In this document: in pieces, positions 1-7,093 of the stretch
How positions within the stretch are numbered: position 1 is the stretch's first letter
How the letters are laid out: every line of letters begins with the position of its first letter
Origin: Cupriavidus sp. BIS7
GTDB taxonomy: Bacteria; Pseudomonadota; Gammaproteobacteria; Burkholderiales; Burkholderiaceae
DNA: 64,000 nt
NCBI RefSeq assembly: GCF_000292345.1
Contig: NZ_ALOU01000040.1
Span: 62,001-126,000 of the forward strand
Direction of reading: 5' to 3'
Notes under the pieces: model-generated
The model's database searches: none
Seen by the model: the letters and a program-made list of their open reading frames with translations, nothing else
Told to the model about the DNA's origin: nothing
Translations under genes and position numbers: made by a program

Positions 1-292
1 ACAGGCCCGCAAACGACGACGCCAGCACCGCCGATACGCCAAGCTGCTTCAGTGCCTGCGGCGCCTGCTCGCGCGATGAGCCCATGCCGAAGTTGCTGCC
101 GGCCACGATGATGTCGCCGGGTTTGACCGCGCCCGGAAACTCCGGCCGCAGGCTCTCCAGGCAATGCGCTGCCAGTACGTCGAGCCCCGCCTTCATGAAG
201 GGGCCTGGGGCCATCGCGTCGGTATCCACGTTGTCGCCGAAACGCCAGATGCGGCCGGCCGGTGGTTGCTGAAAATCGGGTGCCGGGGTCAT
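1..292 (-). CDS. aconitase/isopropylmalate dehydratase family small subunit (partial)
   Basis: Small (swivel-domain) subunit of a LeuCD-type hydro-lyase; it would pair with the large subunit encoded directly upstream to isomerise or hydrate a small dicarboxylate. Only the first 97 codons are present because the gene runs off the left edge. The visible protein starts MTPAPDFQQ and carries the family signature GSNFGMGSSREQAP (residues about 65-78), which lines the active site. Its ATG overlaps the large-subunit stop as ATGA, so the two are translationally coupled. The true substrate is open: the neighbouring Bug receptor and GntR regulator argue for a catabolic dehydratase (dimethylmalate, citramalate or homoaconitate type) rather than leucine biosynthesis. 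Confidence 0.85.
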   Translation of the reverse strand, partial: MTPAPDFQQPPAGRIWRFGDNVDTDAMAPGPFMKAGLDVLAAHCLESLRPEFPGAVKPGDIIVAGSNFGMGSSREQAPQALKQLGVSAVLASSFAGL

Positions 293-1608
293 GCCAGTAG
301 CGTGCGCGGGTCCGTGATGTGGCCGGTAACGGCGCTGGCGGCCACGGTCAGCGGGGACGCCAGCCATACGGCACTGCCCGCATCGCCCATGCGGCCGGGG
401 AAATTGCGGGCGGTCGATGCGATGGCACGGCTGCCCGCCGCGAAGCGCGTTGCGCCGTAGCCCGCGCATGCATTGCACGCGTTCGGCAGCAGTTCCGCGC
501 CCGCATCGACAAGCGCGCCGAGCGTACCTTCCAGCGCTGCCTGTTGCTGGTCGCGGACCGAGGCCGGCGCGACCCGCAACGACACCCCCGGTGCCACCTT
601 GCGCCCGCGCAGCACGCGCGCGGCCATGCGCAGGTCCTCCAGCTTGGCGCCGGTGCAGGCGCCAAGATAGGCGATGTCGATCGATTGCCCCGCAGCCTGG
701 TCCACCGGCGCGCTGTTCGCCGGCGAATGCGGCGCGGCAACCTGCGGTGCCAGCGTGGCGGCGTCGAAGCGATGCGTGGCCAGCACTGGCGCGTTGGCGT
801 CGCTGCGCCACTGGCGCGTGTCGATGCCTGCGAGCGTAGCTGCATCGACGCCGGCATCGGCCAGCCAGGCCATCGTCGTCGCGTCGGGCGCGATCAGCGC
901 TGTTTGGGCACCAAGTTCGGTGCTCATGTTCGTGAGCGTCATGCGCTCCTGCATCGGCAGCGCCTTGACCGCGGTGCCCGTGTACTCGATGACTTCATAG
1001 CGGCCGCCCGCCATGCCCAGCGTGGTACACAGGAACAGCATCATGTCCTTGGCGCAGACGCCTTCGGACAGCATGCCCTGCCACTCGATGCGGATCGTGT
1101 TCGGCACGCGCAGCCAGATTTCGCCCGTGACCAGCACGCCGGCCATCTCGGTGGCGCCGATACCGAACATGTAGGCGCCAAACGCACCGCCCGTCGGGCT
1201 GTGGCTGTCGCCGCCGACGATGAACCGGCCGGGAAGGATATGGCCGCGCTCGGGCAGCACCACGTGGCAGATGCCTTCGTTGTCGATGAAGTTCGTGATG
1301 CCGGCTTCGCGCACCCAGTCGCGCGTGAAGCGGATGATCGCCTCGGCCTCGGGGTCGGCAGCGGGCACGAAGTGGTCGGTGACCACCACGAAGCGCGATG
1401 GGTCCCATACCTTTGCGCCGAGTTCACGCAGCAGCGGCGCAACGCGTCGCGGACCGCTGGAATCGTGCGACATGGCCAGATCGACCTTGCACATCACCAC
1501 GGTGCCTGGCACGACATGCGCCACGCCCGCTGCGCGCGCGACCAGTTTCTGGGCGAGCGTAGCGGGCAGGATCTGCGGATCGACGGCGCTGCCGTGCGGA
1601 GGGGTCAT
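289..1608 (-). CDS. aconitase/isopropylmalate dehydratase family large subunit
   Basis: Catalytic [4Fe-4S] subunit of a two-subunit hydro-lyase of the LeuC/homoaconitase/dimethylmalate dehydratase group, 439 aa, normal for the family. Visible signatures are the VCAKDMMLFL stretch, the HDSSGP-type N-terminal region, GGDSHSPTGGAFGAYMFGIG, and three cluster cysteines in LGACTG and NACNACAGYG near the C terminus. The start at 1608 lies in an ATGA overlap with the upstream Bug gene stop, with AGGAG 10 nt upstream; a longer reading frame exists but would run back into that gene. The gene sits second in an operon Bug - large - small. Substrate cannot be read from sequence; a catabolic role is inferred from context. 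Confidence 0.88.
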   Translation of the reverse strand: MTPPHGSAVDPQILPATLAQKLVARAAGVAHVVPGTVVMCKVDLAMSHDSSGPRRVAPLLRELGAKVWDPSRFVVVTDHFVPAADPEAEAIIRFTRDWVREAGITNFIDNEGICHVVLPERGHILPGRFIVGGDSHSPTGGAFGAYMFGIGATEMAGVLVTGEIWLRVPNTIRIEWQGMLSEGVCAKDMMLFLCTTLGMAGGRYEVIEYTGTAVKALPMQERMTLTNMSTELGAQTALIAPDATTMAWLADAGVDAATLAGIDTRQWRSDANAPVLATHRFDAATLAPQVAAPHSPANSAPVDQAAGQSIDIAYLGACTGAKLEDLRMAARVLRGRKVAPGVSLRVAPASVRDQQQAALEGTLGALVDAGAELLPNACNACAGYGATRFAAGSRAIASTARNFPGRMGDAGSAVWLASPLTVAASAVTGHITDPRTLLA

Positions 1609-2639
1609 TCCGGTTGGGCTCCTGAGTACTTCACGACGGTGGCCCAGCGCTTGACGTCCTGTTTCACGAAGTTTGCGAACGCGTCGGGCGGCATGCCGCT
1701 CGGCTGTGCTCCATCGTTTTCCAGACGGCGACGCACGGCGGGCTGTTCCAGCCCGTGGCGCGCGGCCTGGTAAAGCGTCTGCGTGATTTCCGGCGGCAGG
1801 TTGGCCGGACCGAACAGGCCGAACCACGCGCTCGACTCGAAGCCCTTCACGGTTGCGCCGATCGGCTGCACACCGGGGAACTGCGGCAGCGGCGTCGGGC
1901 TGGTGACGCCGAGTACCTTGAGCTTGCCCGCCTTGACGTGCTGCGCCACGTTGATCGTGCTGGCGAACATCAGGTCCACCTGGCCGGCCAGCAGGTCCGT
2001 AATGGCTGGCGTGGTGCCCTTGTACGGGATGTTGACGATGTAGGTGCCCGTCATCATCTTGAACATGTCTCCGGCCAGATGCACCGACGAGCCGACCGCC
2101 CCGATGCCGAAATTCAGCTTGCCGGGCTCCGACTTGGCCAGGCGGATCAGGTCGGGGATGTTGTTCGCCGGCAGGCTGGGCCGCGCCACGAGCACGCTGG
2201 GAACAGTGGCCACGAGCGTGATCGGCGTGAAGTCCTGGATCGGATCGAACGGCAGCTTCTTGTACAGCGTTGCGTTGATGGTATGGCTCGTGAAGCTCAT
2301 CAGCAGCGTGGTGCCGTCGGCCGTGCTTTTGGCAACCATGTCGGCGGCGATGTTGCCGCCTGCACCGGGCCGGTTCTCGACCACCACGGGCTGGTCCAGC
2401 ACCTGCGACATCTCCTGGGCAATCGTGCGTGCCAGCGTGTCAGTGGTGCCGCCAGCGGGCGCGCCCACCAGGATGCGGATCGGCTTGCCGCCAGCTATCG
2501 CGGCTTCGGCGCCGGACGGAGCGATGCACAGCGCCACCAGCGCAAGCAGCGCGGCGCCAGATACGCGGCGCATCCTGCTTGCGGGTTGCGGGGCGGACTT
2601 GCTGGCAGGCTGATGCTCGCCCGGGCGAACGACTGGCAT
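1605..2639 (-). CDS. Bug-family tripartite tricarboxylate transporter substrate-binding protein
   Basis: Periplasmic binding protein of the TctC/Bug family, 344 aa. A long basic N-region and hydrophobic core ending near GAEAAIAG form a signal peptide. The family hallmarks PIRILVGAPAGGTTDTLAR, VENRPGAGGNIAADMVAKS, the KLPFDPIQDFTPIT block and VPYKGTTPAITDLLAGQVD are all present. AGGAG lies 8 nt before the chosen ATG, supporting the longer start over an internal Met at 2573. It is the first gene of the dehydratase operon and probably binds the dicarboxylate that the LeuCD-like enzyme consumes. No TctA or TctB membrane partners are encoded nearby, as is usual for Bug receptors in this group, so its transport partner is unknown. 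Confidence 0.9.
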   Translation of the reverse strand: MPVVRPGEHQPASKSAPQPASRMRRVSGAALLALVALCIAPSGAEAAIAGGKPIRILVGAPAGGTTDTLARTIAQEMSQVLDQPVVVENRPGAGGNIAADMVAKSTADGTTLLMSFTSHTINATLYKKLPFDPIQDFTPITLVATVPSVLVARPSLPANNIPDLIRLAKSEPGKLNFGIGAVGSSVHLAGDMFKMMTGTYIVNIPYKGTTPAITDLLAGQVDLMFASTINVAQHVKAGKLKVLGVTSPTPLPQFPGVQPIGATVKGFESSAWFGLFGPANLPPEITQTLYQAARHGLEQPAVRRRLENDGAQPSGMPPDAFANFVKQDVKRWATVVKYSGAQPE

Positions 2640-2699
2640 GACGAAAGCTCCTGGTGTGATGTGGAGTGCGCAGTATCGCCCGATTTTTCTTTACCGCAA

Positions 2700-2716
2700 T
2701 TAGAGCGGGGCTCTAA
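2700..2716. promoter_or_regulatory. inverted repeat, probable GntR operator of the Bug-dehydratase operon
   Basis: TTAGAGC-GGG-GCTCTAA is a perfect 7+7 bp inverted repeat about 60 bp upstream of the Bug start codon. On the minus strand it is followed directly by TTGCGG and, 16 nt on, GATACT, a plausible -35/-10 pair. This position suits a repressor site, and the adjacent GntR gene is the obvious candidate. The regulator assignment is inference. Confidence 0.6.
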
Positions 2717-2753
2717 GAGACGCTGTCACGTCCCTGACTCCCGCCCTTGCCCA

Positions 2754-3536
2754 TCAGTCGCGCAGGCCCGTACGGGTTTCGTTTTCCACCCACACGTTGG
2801 CGCTGTCCCCGCCGCCCATCGGCGACAGTTCCATGCGGTACTCGTAGCGGTCGGGCCGATACTGCCCCAACAGCAACTGCACCGGCCTGCCGCTCTTGTC
2901 CAGCACCACACGGCGCACAGCCAGCAGCGCGCCGCCCACGGGTACGTCAAGCAGCGGGGCCACGACTACGTCGGCCAGCCGGGCGGTCAGCACCTGCGAC
3001 GCACGGCCCAGTTCCACGCCGGCGGATTCCAGCAGGCGCAGCATCGGCGTGGTCTCCAGATCCTTGCGCGTCAGCGATCGGCCCAGGCTGGCGGGCAGGT
3101 AGACGGTGATGTACGAGAGCGGACGGCTCTTGTAGTGGCGCACGCGCACGACCTTGACGACAGGGTCGCCCACCTGGATCTGCAGCGCCTCGGCAACTTC
3201 GGGGGTGGCGTGAACCTCGTCGATCGAAATGACCTTGACCGCGGTCTTCTCGCCCATGTCGATGATCGCGCCGAGCAGGCTCGTGGCGCGCTCCTCGGTG
3301 ACCTGCGGCTTGACCGGGTGCGGGTTGACGAACGTGCCGAGCCCGCGGTGCCGGCGCACCAGACCCTCCTGGACCAGACGGTCGAACACGCGCCGCATTG
3401 TCACGCGCGAGGCGTGAAACTGCTTGGCGAGGTCGATTTCGCCAGGCAGCGGGCCCTGGCCGAATCGGCCTTCCACGATCTGCTGGCGGAGCACCACGTA
3501 AATCTGGTGATACAGGGGAACGACGGCTTCACTCAT
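2754..3536 (-). CDS. GntR/HutC-family transcriptional regulator
   Basis: DNA-binding regulator of 260 aa. Residues about 8-75 form a winged helix with the GntR signature LPGEIDLAKQFHASRVTMRR and the wing VRRHRGLGTFV; residues about 95-240 match the UTRA effector domain typical of the HutC subfamily, which binds small ligands. It lies upstream of, and in the same direction as, the Bug-dehydratase operon, from which it is separated by 114 bp holding a perfect inverted repeat. It probably represses that operon until its substrate or a derivative is present. The ligand is unknown. Confidence 0.88.
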   Translation of the reverse strand: MSEAVVPLYHQIYVVLRQQIVEGRFGQGPLPGEIDLAKQFHASRVTMRRVFDRLVQEGLVRRHRGLGTFVNPHPVKPQVTEERATSLLGAIIDMGEKTAVKVISIDEVHATPEVAEALQIQVGDPVVKVVRVRHYKSRPLSYITVYLPASLGRSLTRKDLETTPMLRLLESAGVELGRASQVLTARLADVVVAPLLDVPVGGALLAVRRVVLDKSGRPVQLLLGQYRPDRYEYRMELSPMGGGDSANVWVENETRTGLRD

Positions 3537-3967
3537 GGTTTCCCTAGCGAATGCGCTGACAAGTCCTAGACGCGTGTAATGTACTTTAAATCAGACATAG
3601 AGCCTAGCAAGAAACGCACTCGCGGCGTGGGCGCCACAATTGGCCGCCCCAACTGTTGCCAGACGACATCGGGACAGCACTTGCCGCAAGAAAGGCCCCG
3701 CCTCCGCGCCGATTCCCTCCATGGATGGAGGTGACGGCGCCTCCAAAATGGCGCTCCGCCGCAATTGCAGCATGACCAAGCCGACACTGACTAGTCAGGT
3801 TTACCGGCACATTGTCGAGCGACACGCAGGTCACCACGGTATGGATGTTTCATTGCCGTAACGCGCGCCGGCGGCGTGCGACTGCCGACGGCGCGTCCGT
3901 AACCCTTTGAAAAGGCGCCGCTTTTCCCAAGGGCGCCGGAAGGGCCCCGCAAGCGGGCCAGATCCCG

Positions 3968-3985
3968 TGTCACAGCGCTGTGACA
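3968..3985. promoter_or_regulatory. perfect 18-bp palindrome, candidate upstream activator site
   Basis: TGTCACAGC followed by its exact complement GCTGTGACA. It is centred about 155 bp upstream of the start site predicted from the sigma-54 promoter at 4106-4120, the usual distance for a bacterial enhancer-binding protein site. I do not recognise the regulator. Confidence 0.6.
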
Positions 3986-4105
3986 TGTCTACTGCCGCGC
4001 ACAGACCTCGCGCCTATGTGCGGTGCACAACTGTCGGGAAAAGTTCCCCTGCGCGCGTGCGGCAGCCTTTGTAATTCAACGGGTTTCGGCGCTGGCCCTC
4101 AGTGC

Positions 4106-4120
4106 TGGCACTGAATATGC
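4106..4120 (+). promoter_or_regulatory. sigma-54 (RpoN) promoter of the Fap-like operon
   Basis: TGGCAC-N5-ATGC matches the sigma-54 consensus TGGCAC-N5-TTGC at 9 of 10 fixed positions, with the invariant GG and GC exactly 10 bp apart. Predicted start site near 4132 leaves a leader of about 105 nt before the first ATG at 4237. The upstream palindrome at 3968-3985 supports activator-dependent control. Confidence 0.7.
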
Positions 4121-4236
4121 GCAAGGGAAGGCTGGTCCGGCAACGGTGCGGGACCTGAACCTCCAGCCGTCGTTCGGCGTGTATGAGCGGCGGCCGGAGG
4201 CTGAGCCGCGATGTGTATTTCTCCTGGGAGCAACGT

Positions 4237-5730
4237 ATGAACAAGACATTACTTGCGTCGGCGATTGCGCTAGCTTTTGGCTTAGCAGGTAGCCAGGCGT
4301 TGGCAAACCCGACAAACACCAACCAGAAGGCCCAGAACAACACGCAGACCGCAACCGCAACCGCGACACAAAGCGGCAGTGGTGCCGATGCAAATGAAAA
4401 TTCAACTGCTATCCAGGCGAACGGGAATTCTTCGAGCAAGACAAAGACCACTACTACCAACACCACCAACACCAACTCCAAGAACCACAGTGACCAGGAC
4501 ATGAGCGGCTATGGCAACGCCGCTGCAGCGAATGGCAGTACGGCTACCGCCACGTTCACCGACGCGTTCAACACCAGCAAGGCGATCGCGGTCAGCAAGC
4601 TTGAAGGCACGGTGACTGGCAACTACATCCACAACATCGGCAATGTTGCCACCAATAATGGCAACGCCAATGGCGGCGCGGGTGGCAAGGGTGGCATGGG
4701 CAAGGGCGGCACTGGCAACGGCGGGACTGGTGGTAATGCTGGAAACGGTGGCGCCAGTGGCAACGGCGGTGCCGGCGGCTCGGGCGGTTCGGCGACGAAC
4801 GGCAGCGCTACTGCAGGCTATGCCTCCAACGGCAGCGCCTCTGCAGGCGACGGCGGCAATGGCGGCAATGCCAAGGGCTGGGCTGGTGACGGTGGCAGCG
4901 CCAAGTCCTATGGCGGCGGCGCGCTCTCGGCAAGCCTTGGTGTAGGCGGCTTTGGCGGCTCGGGCAAGGGTAGCGGCGGCGACGCCGGCTCCGGCGCCAA
5001 GGGTGGCTCTGGCGGCGATGGCGGCAATGCCAAGGGTAGTGGCGGCGGCGCCCTGGGCGCCAGCGGCGGCCTTGGTGGCAGCAGTGGTGCGCTTGCTGCG
5101 TTGGGCAAGGTCCATGGCAATGCTGGCAATAGCACGGCAACGTCTGGTGCTGGCGGTGCCGGCACTGGTGGCACTGCTTCGGGCGCTGGCGGTTCTGGCA
5201 CGGCTACTGGCGGCGCTGGCGGCGCTGGCGGTGCGGCCACTTCGGCTGCTGGCGGCGGTTCCGGCACGGGTACCGGCGGTGCTGGTGGTGCCAACGCCTC
5301 GACGGCTGGTGCGGCAACTGGCGGCGCAGCTACGTCTACCGGCGGTGCAGGCGGTGCTCAAACCAGCACGGCAGGCGCAGGCGGTGCCGGCGGCTCGGCC
5401 ACCAACGGCGGCGCGAGCAGCCTGGCCTCGAACGGCAGCGCAACGGCCGGCAACGGCGCAGTCGGCGCAACATCAGGCGCTGGTGGTGCAGGTGGTACTG
5501 GTGGCGTCGGCATGGGCGGCACGGGTGGTACTGGCAATGGTGCAGTTGGTGGCGCCGGCGGCGCTGGCGGTACCAACTATGTCGATGCTGGAACCTTCAA
5601 CATGTCCAACGCGATGGCCAGCGTCGGCCAGTCCGCAGCGGGCATCATGATTGCCAACCAGAACAGCGGCATGGCGTCGCTGGTGCAGCAAAGCGTCAAC
5701 GTCCAGGCGAACCTGAACGTCGGGCACTAA
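4237..5730 (+). CDS. Gly-rich secreted protein, probable Fap-type amyloid/adhesin subunit
   Basis: Secreted low-complexity protein of 497 aa. Residues 1-23 are a classical signal peptide ending ALA; 24-145 are rich in Asn, Thr, Ser and Gln; 145-445 consist almost wholly of irregular GGAGG, GNGG and GGSG repeats; the last 52 residues form a non-repetitive tail with IMIANQNSGM and a QQSVNVQANLNV end. There is no cysteine, so the CXXC of Pseudomonas FapB/FapC is absent. The start is set by the signal peptide and a TGGGAG site; an in-frame upstream ATG at 4183 lacks these. As first gene before a C39 peptidase, FapE-like and FapF-like genes it is the likely exported fibre or matrix subunit. That function is inferred from context and composition. 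Confidence 0.72.
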   Translation: MNKTLLASAIALAFGLAGSQALANPTNTNQKAQNNTQTATATATQSGSGADANENSTAIQANGNSSSKTKTTTTNTTNTNSKNHSDQDMSGYGNAAAANGSTATATFTDAFNTSKAIAVSKLEGTVTGNYIHNIGNVATNNGNANGGAGGKGGMGKGGTGNGGTGGNAGNGGASGNGGAGGSGGSATNGSATAGYASNGSASAGDGGNGGNAKGWAGDGGSAKSYGGGALSASLGVGGFGGSGKGSGGDAGSGAKGGSGGDGGNAKGSGGGALGASGGLGGSSGALAALGKVHGNAGNSTATSGAGGAGTGGTASGAGGSGTATGGAGGAGGAATSAAGGGSGTGTGGAGGANASTAGAATGGAATSTGGAGGAQTSTAGAGGAGGSATNGGASSLASNGSATAGNGAVGATSGAGGAGGTGGVGMGGTGGTGNGAVGGAGGAGGTNYVDAGTFNMSNAMASVGQSAAGIMIANQNSGMASLVQQSVNVQANLNVGH

Positions 5731-5749
5731 GCCCGGTTGAGCGTCTGTT

Positions 5750-5772
5750 CCGTTCCGCACGGAGCGGAACGG
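5750..5772 (+). promoter_or_regulatory. intercistronic hairpin
   Basis: CCGTTCCGC and GCGGAACGG form a perfect 9-bp stem with a 5-nt loop, 19 nt after the stop of the Gly-rich gene. There is no following T-tract, so it looks more like an mRNA-stabilising or attenuating structure that could favour the first cistron than a full terminator. A second stem of 8 bp (5877-5884 with 5892-5899) lies just before the next gene. Confidence 0.5.
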
Positions 5773-5923
5773 CGCCCGCAGGGTTGAATCCGGAAGGACA
5801 GTGCATACCGGCGCGCTCGCGTGCCGGCTGCACTGGCGTGTCAGACGCCTGTATGTCCGATATCGCATCCGAAGCTCGCGGCCCGGATGGGGGGCCGCGT
5901 CTCGGGGCATGAGGAGACGCACC

Positions 5924-6385
5924 ATGCGATCGCATCGCCGAGCTGTCCTGGCTTTGTCGACAGCCATTCTGGCCTGGCCGTTTGCGCAGGCCGTTGCAGG
6001 GCCGCCCAGTGCCGAGGCAACCGCCACGGCCGTCGCGGCGGCAAGCAGTGAATCGGGCGCAGCCACCGTGGTGGCGGGCGCGGCGGCAAGCGTTGCGGCG
6101 GGGACGCCGGACGCCGGTCCAAAACTGAATATTTTCGGTACGACAGCCAGTGCAGTCGCGAGCGACAAGCTCGACGGCGTGCGCGGCGGCGCCGAACTGG
6201 TCGTCAACGATATGCGCCTGAGCGGCACGGTGGGCAACAACGCCGCCATCAATACGCTCTCCGGCAGCAACATCGTTTCGGATGGCTCGTTTGCCAACGC
6301 CTCGGGCTTGCCGACCGTGATCCAGAATTCAGGCAACAACGTACTGATCCAGAACGCGACCATCCTCAACGTCCAGTTCAAATGA
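5924..6385 (+). CDS. small secreted protein of the Fap-like operon
   Basis: Secreted protein of 153 aa: signal peptide 1-25 (basic MRSHRRA start, core ending AVAG), an Ala/Thr-rich spacer, then a distinct C-terminal region with KLDGVRGG, LSGTVGNNAAIN and a Gln/Asn-rich end TVIQNSGNNVLIQNATILNV. The VIQN segment recurs in the FapE-like protein of the same operon, and the L-x-GTV-NN motif resembles LEGTVTGNYIHN in the Gly-rich subunit. I recall similar short proteins beside C39 peptidases in other proteobacteria but know no assigned function; a nucleator (FapB-like) or chaperone (FapA-like) role is possible. GAGGAG precedes the chosen ATG by 7 nt. Its stop overlaps the next start as ATGA. Confidence 0.7.
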   Translation: MRSHRRAVLALSTAILAWPFAQAVAGPPSAEATATAVAAASSESGAATVVAGAAASVAAGTPDAGPKLNIFGTTASAVASDKLDGVRGGAELVVNDMRLSGTVGNNAAINTLSGSNIVSDGSFANASGLPTVIQNSGNNVLIQNATILNVQFK

Positions 6386-7080
6386 TCATGCGCAGCCTGC
6401 TGTTGGCAGCCGCCTCCGTGGCGGTGGCGCTGGGCGGCATCGCCGGAGCCCGCGCCGATACCGTTCGCATTCCGGGCGATCAGGGCAACTCGTACACGGT
6501 GCCCGTGACCAGCCTGCGCGAGGCGCGCTTCCGCACGACGATCCGGCAGCAGTATGACTTCAGTTGCGGCTCCGCCGCCGTTGCCACGCTGCTGACCTAC
6601 CAATACGGCTTCCCGGTCAACGAAGAAACCGTCTTCGCCAACATGTATGTCAACGGCGACCAGGCGAAGATTCGCACGGAAGGCTTTTCGCTGCTCGACA
6701 TGAAGCGCTTCCTGGAATCGCGCGGCTTCCAGGCCGACGGCTACGAATTGCCGTTGTCGAAGCTGGAAGAAGCGCAGATCCCGGCCATCGTCCTGATCGT
6801 CGAGAACGGCTACCACCACTTTGTCGTGGTGAAAGGGGTGAAAGGCAACCGCGTGCTGATTGGCGACCCCGCACGCGGTACCCGCGCTCTCGAACGCGAT
6901 CACTTCGAGAAGATCTGGGAAAGCCAGTTGTTGTTCGTCATCCACAACCGCACGGAGAGTGCACGTTTCAACCTCGCGTCCGACTGGCGTGTCGCGCCGT
7001 CGGGCCCGTACTGGATGGGAGTCCCCCGAGACAGCCTGTTCTTCACCGTCATGCCGAAGCATGGCGCCTCTGATTTTTGA
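6382..7080 (+). CDS. fapD: C39 family cysteine peptidase, FapD-like
   Basis: Secreted or periplasmic papain-fold peptidase of 232 aa. A signal peptide (1-25, ending ARA) precedes a C39 domain with the catalytic Cys62 in DFSCGSAAVATLL, His145/146 in GYHHFVVVKG and Asp162 in IGDPARG. The domain stands alone, without the ABC transporter parts found in bacteriocin exporters, which is the arrangement of FapD in functional-amyloid operons; FapD is thought to process or mature export components. The ATG overlaps the previous stop, so translation is coupled. The gene symbol is by analogy of domain and gene order, not by a search. Confidence 0.78.
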   Translation: MIMRSLLLAAASVAVALGGIAGARADTVRIPGDQGNSYTVPVTSLREARFRTTIRQQYDFSCGSAAVATLLTYQYGFPVNEETVFANMYVNGDQAKIRTEGFSLLDMKRFLESRGFQADGYELPLSKLEEAQIPAIVLIVENGYHHFVVVKGVKGNRVLIGDPARGTRALERDHFEKIWESQLLFVIHNRTESARFNLASDWRVAPSGPYWMGVPRDSLFFTVMPKHGASDF

Positions 7081-7093
7081 GCTGAGGAACATC

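Larger units (their letters stand above)
3537..4236. other. 700-bp divergent intergenic region
   Basis: No convincing gene. Divergent region between the GntR gene and the amyloid-type operon. It holds a CCTCCAT-GG-ATGGAGG inverted repeat at 3716-3731, a perfect 18-bp palindrome at 3968-3985, a short TGTGC-GGT-GCACA repeat at 4017-4029, and a sigma-54-type promoter at 4106-4120. The short open frames here lack ribosome sites and family similarity that I can recognise. Confidence 0.7.

Noticed and set aside
1755-3569. 604-codon plus-strand open frame
   Set aside because: Antisense to the Bug and GntR genes; His/Arg/Ala-rich shadow translation.
4402-5576. Antisense Pro- or Ala-rich frames opposite the Gly-rich gene
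   Set aside because: They are the complement of GGN repeats; only the plus strand gives a signal peptide and defined tail.
4237-5730. PE_PGRS-like or RTX toxin identity for the Gly-rich protein
   Set aside because: No PE domain and no GGxGxDxLx calcium repeats; context favours a Fap-type substrate.
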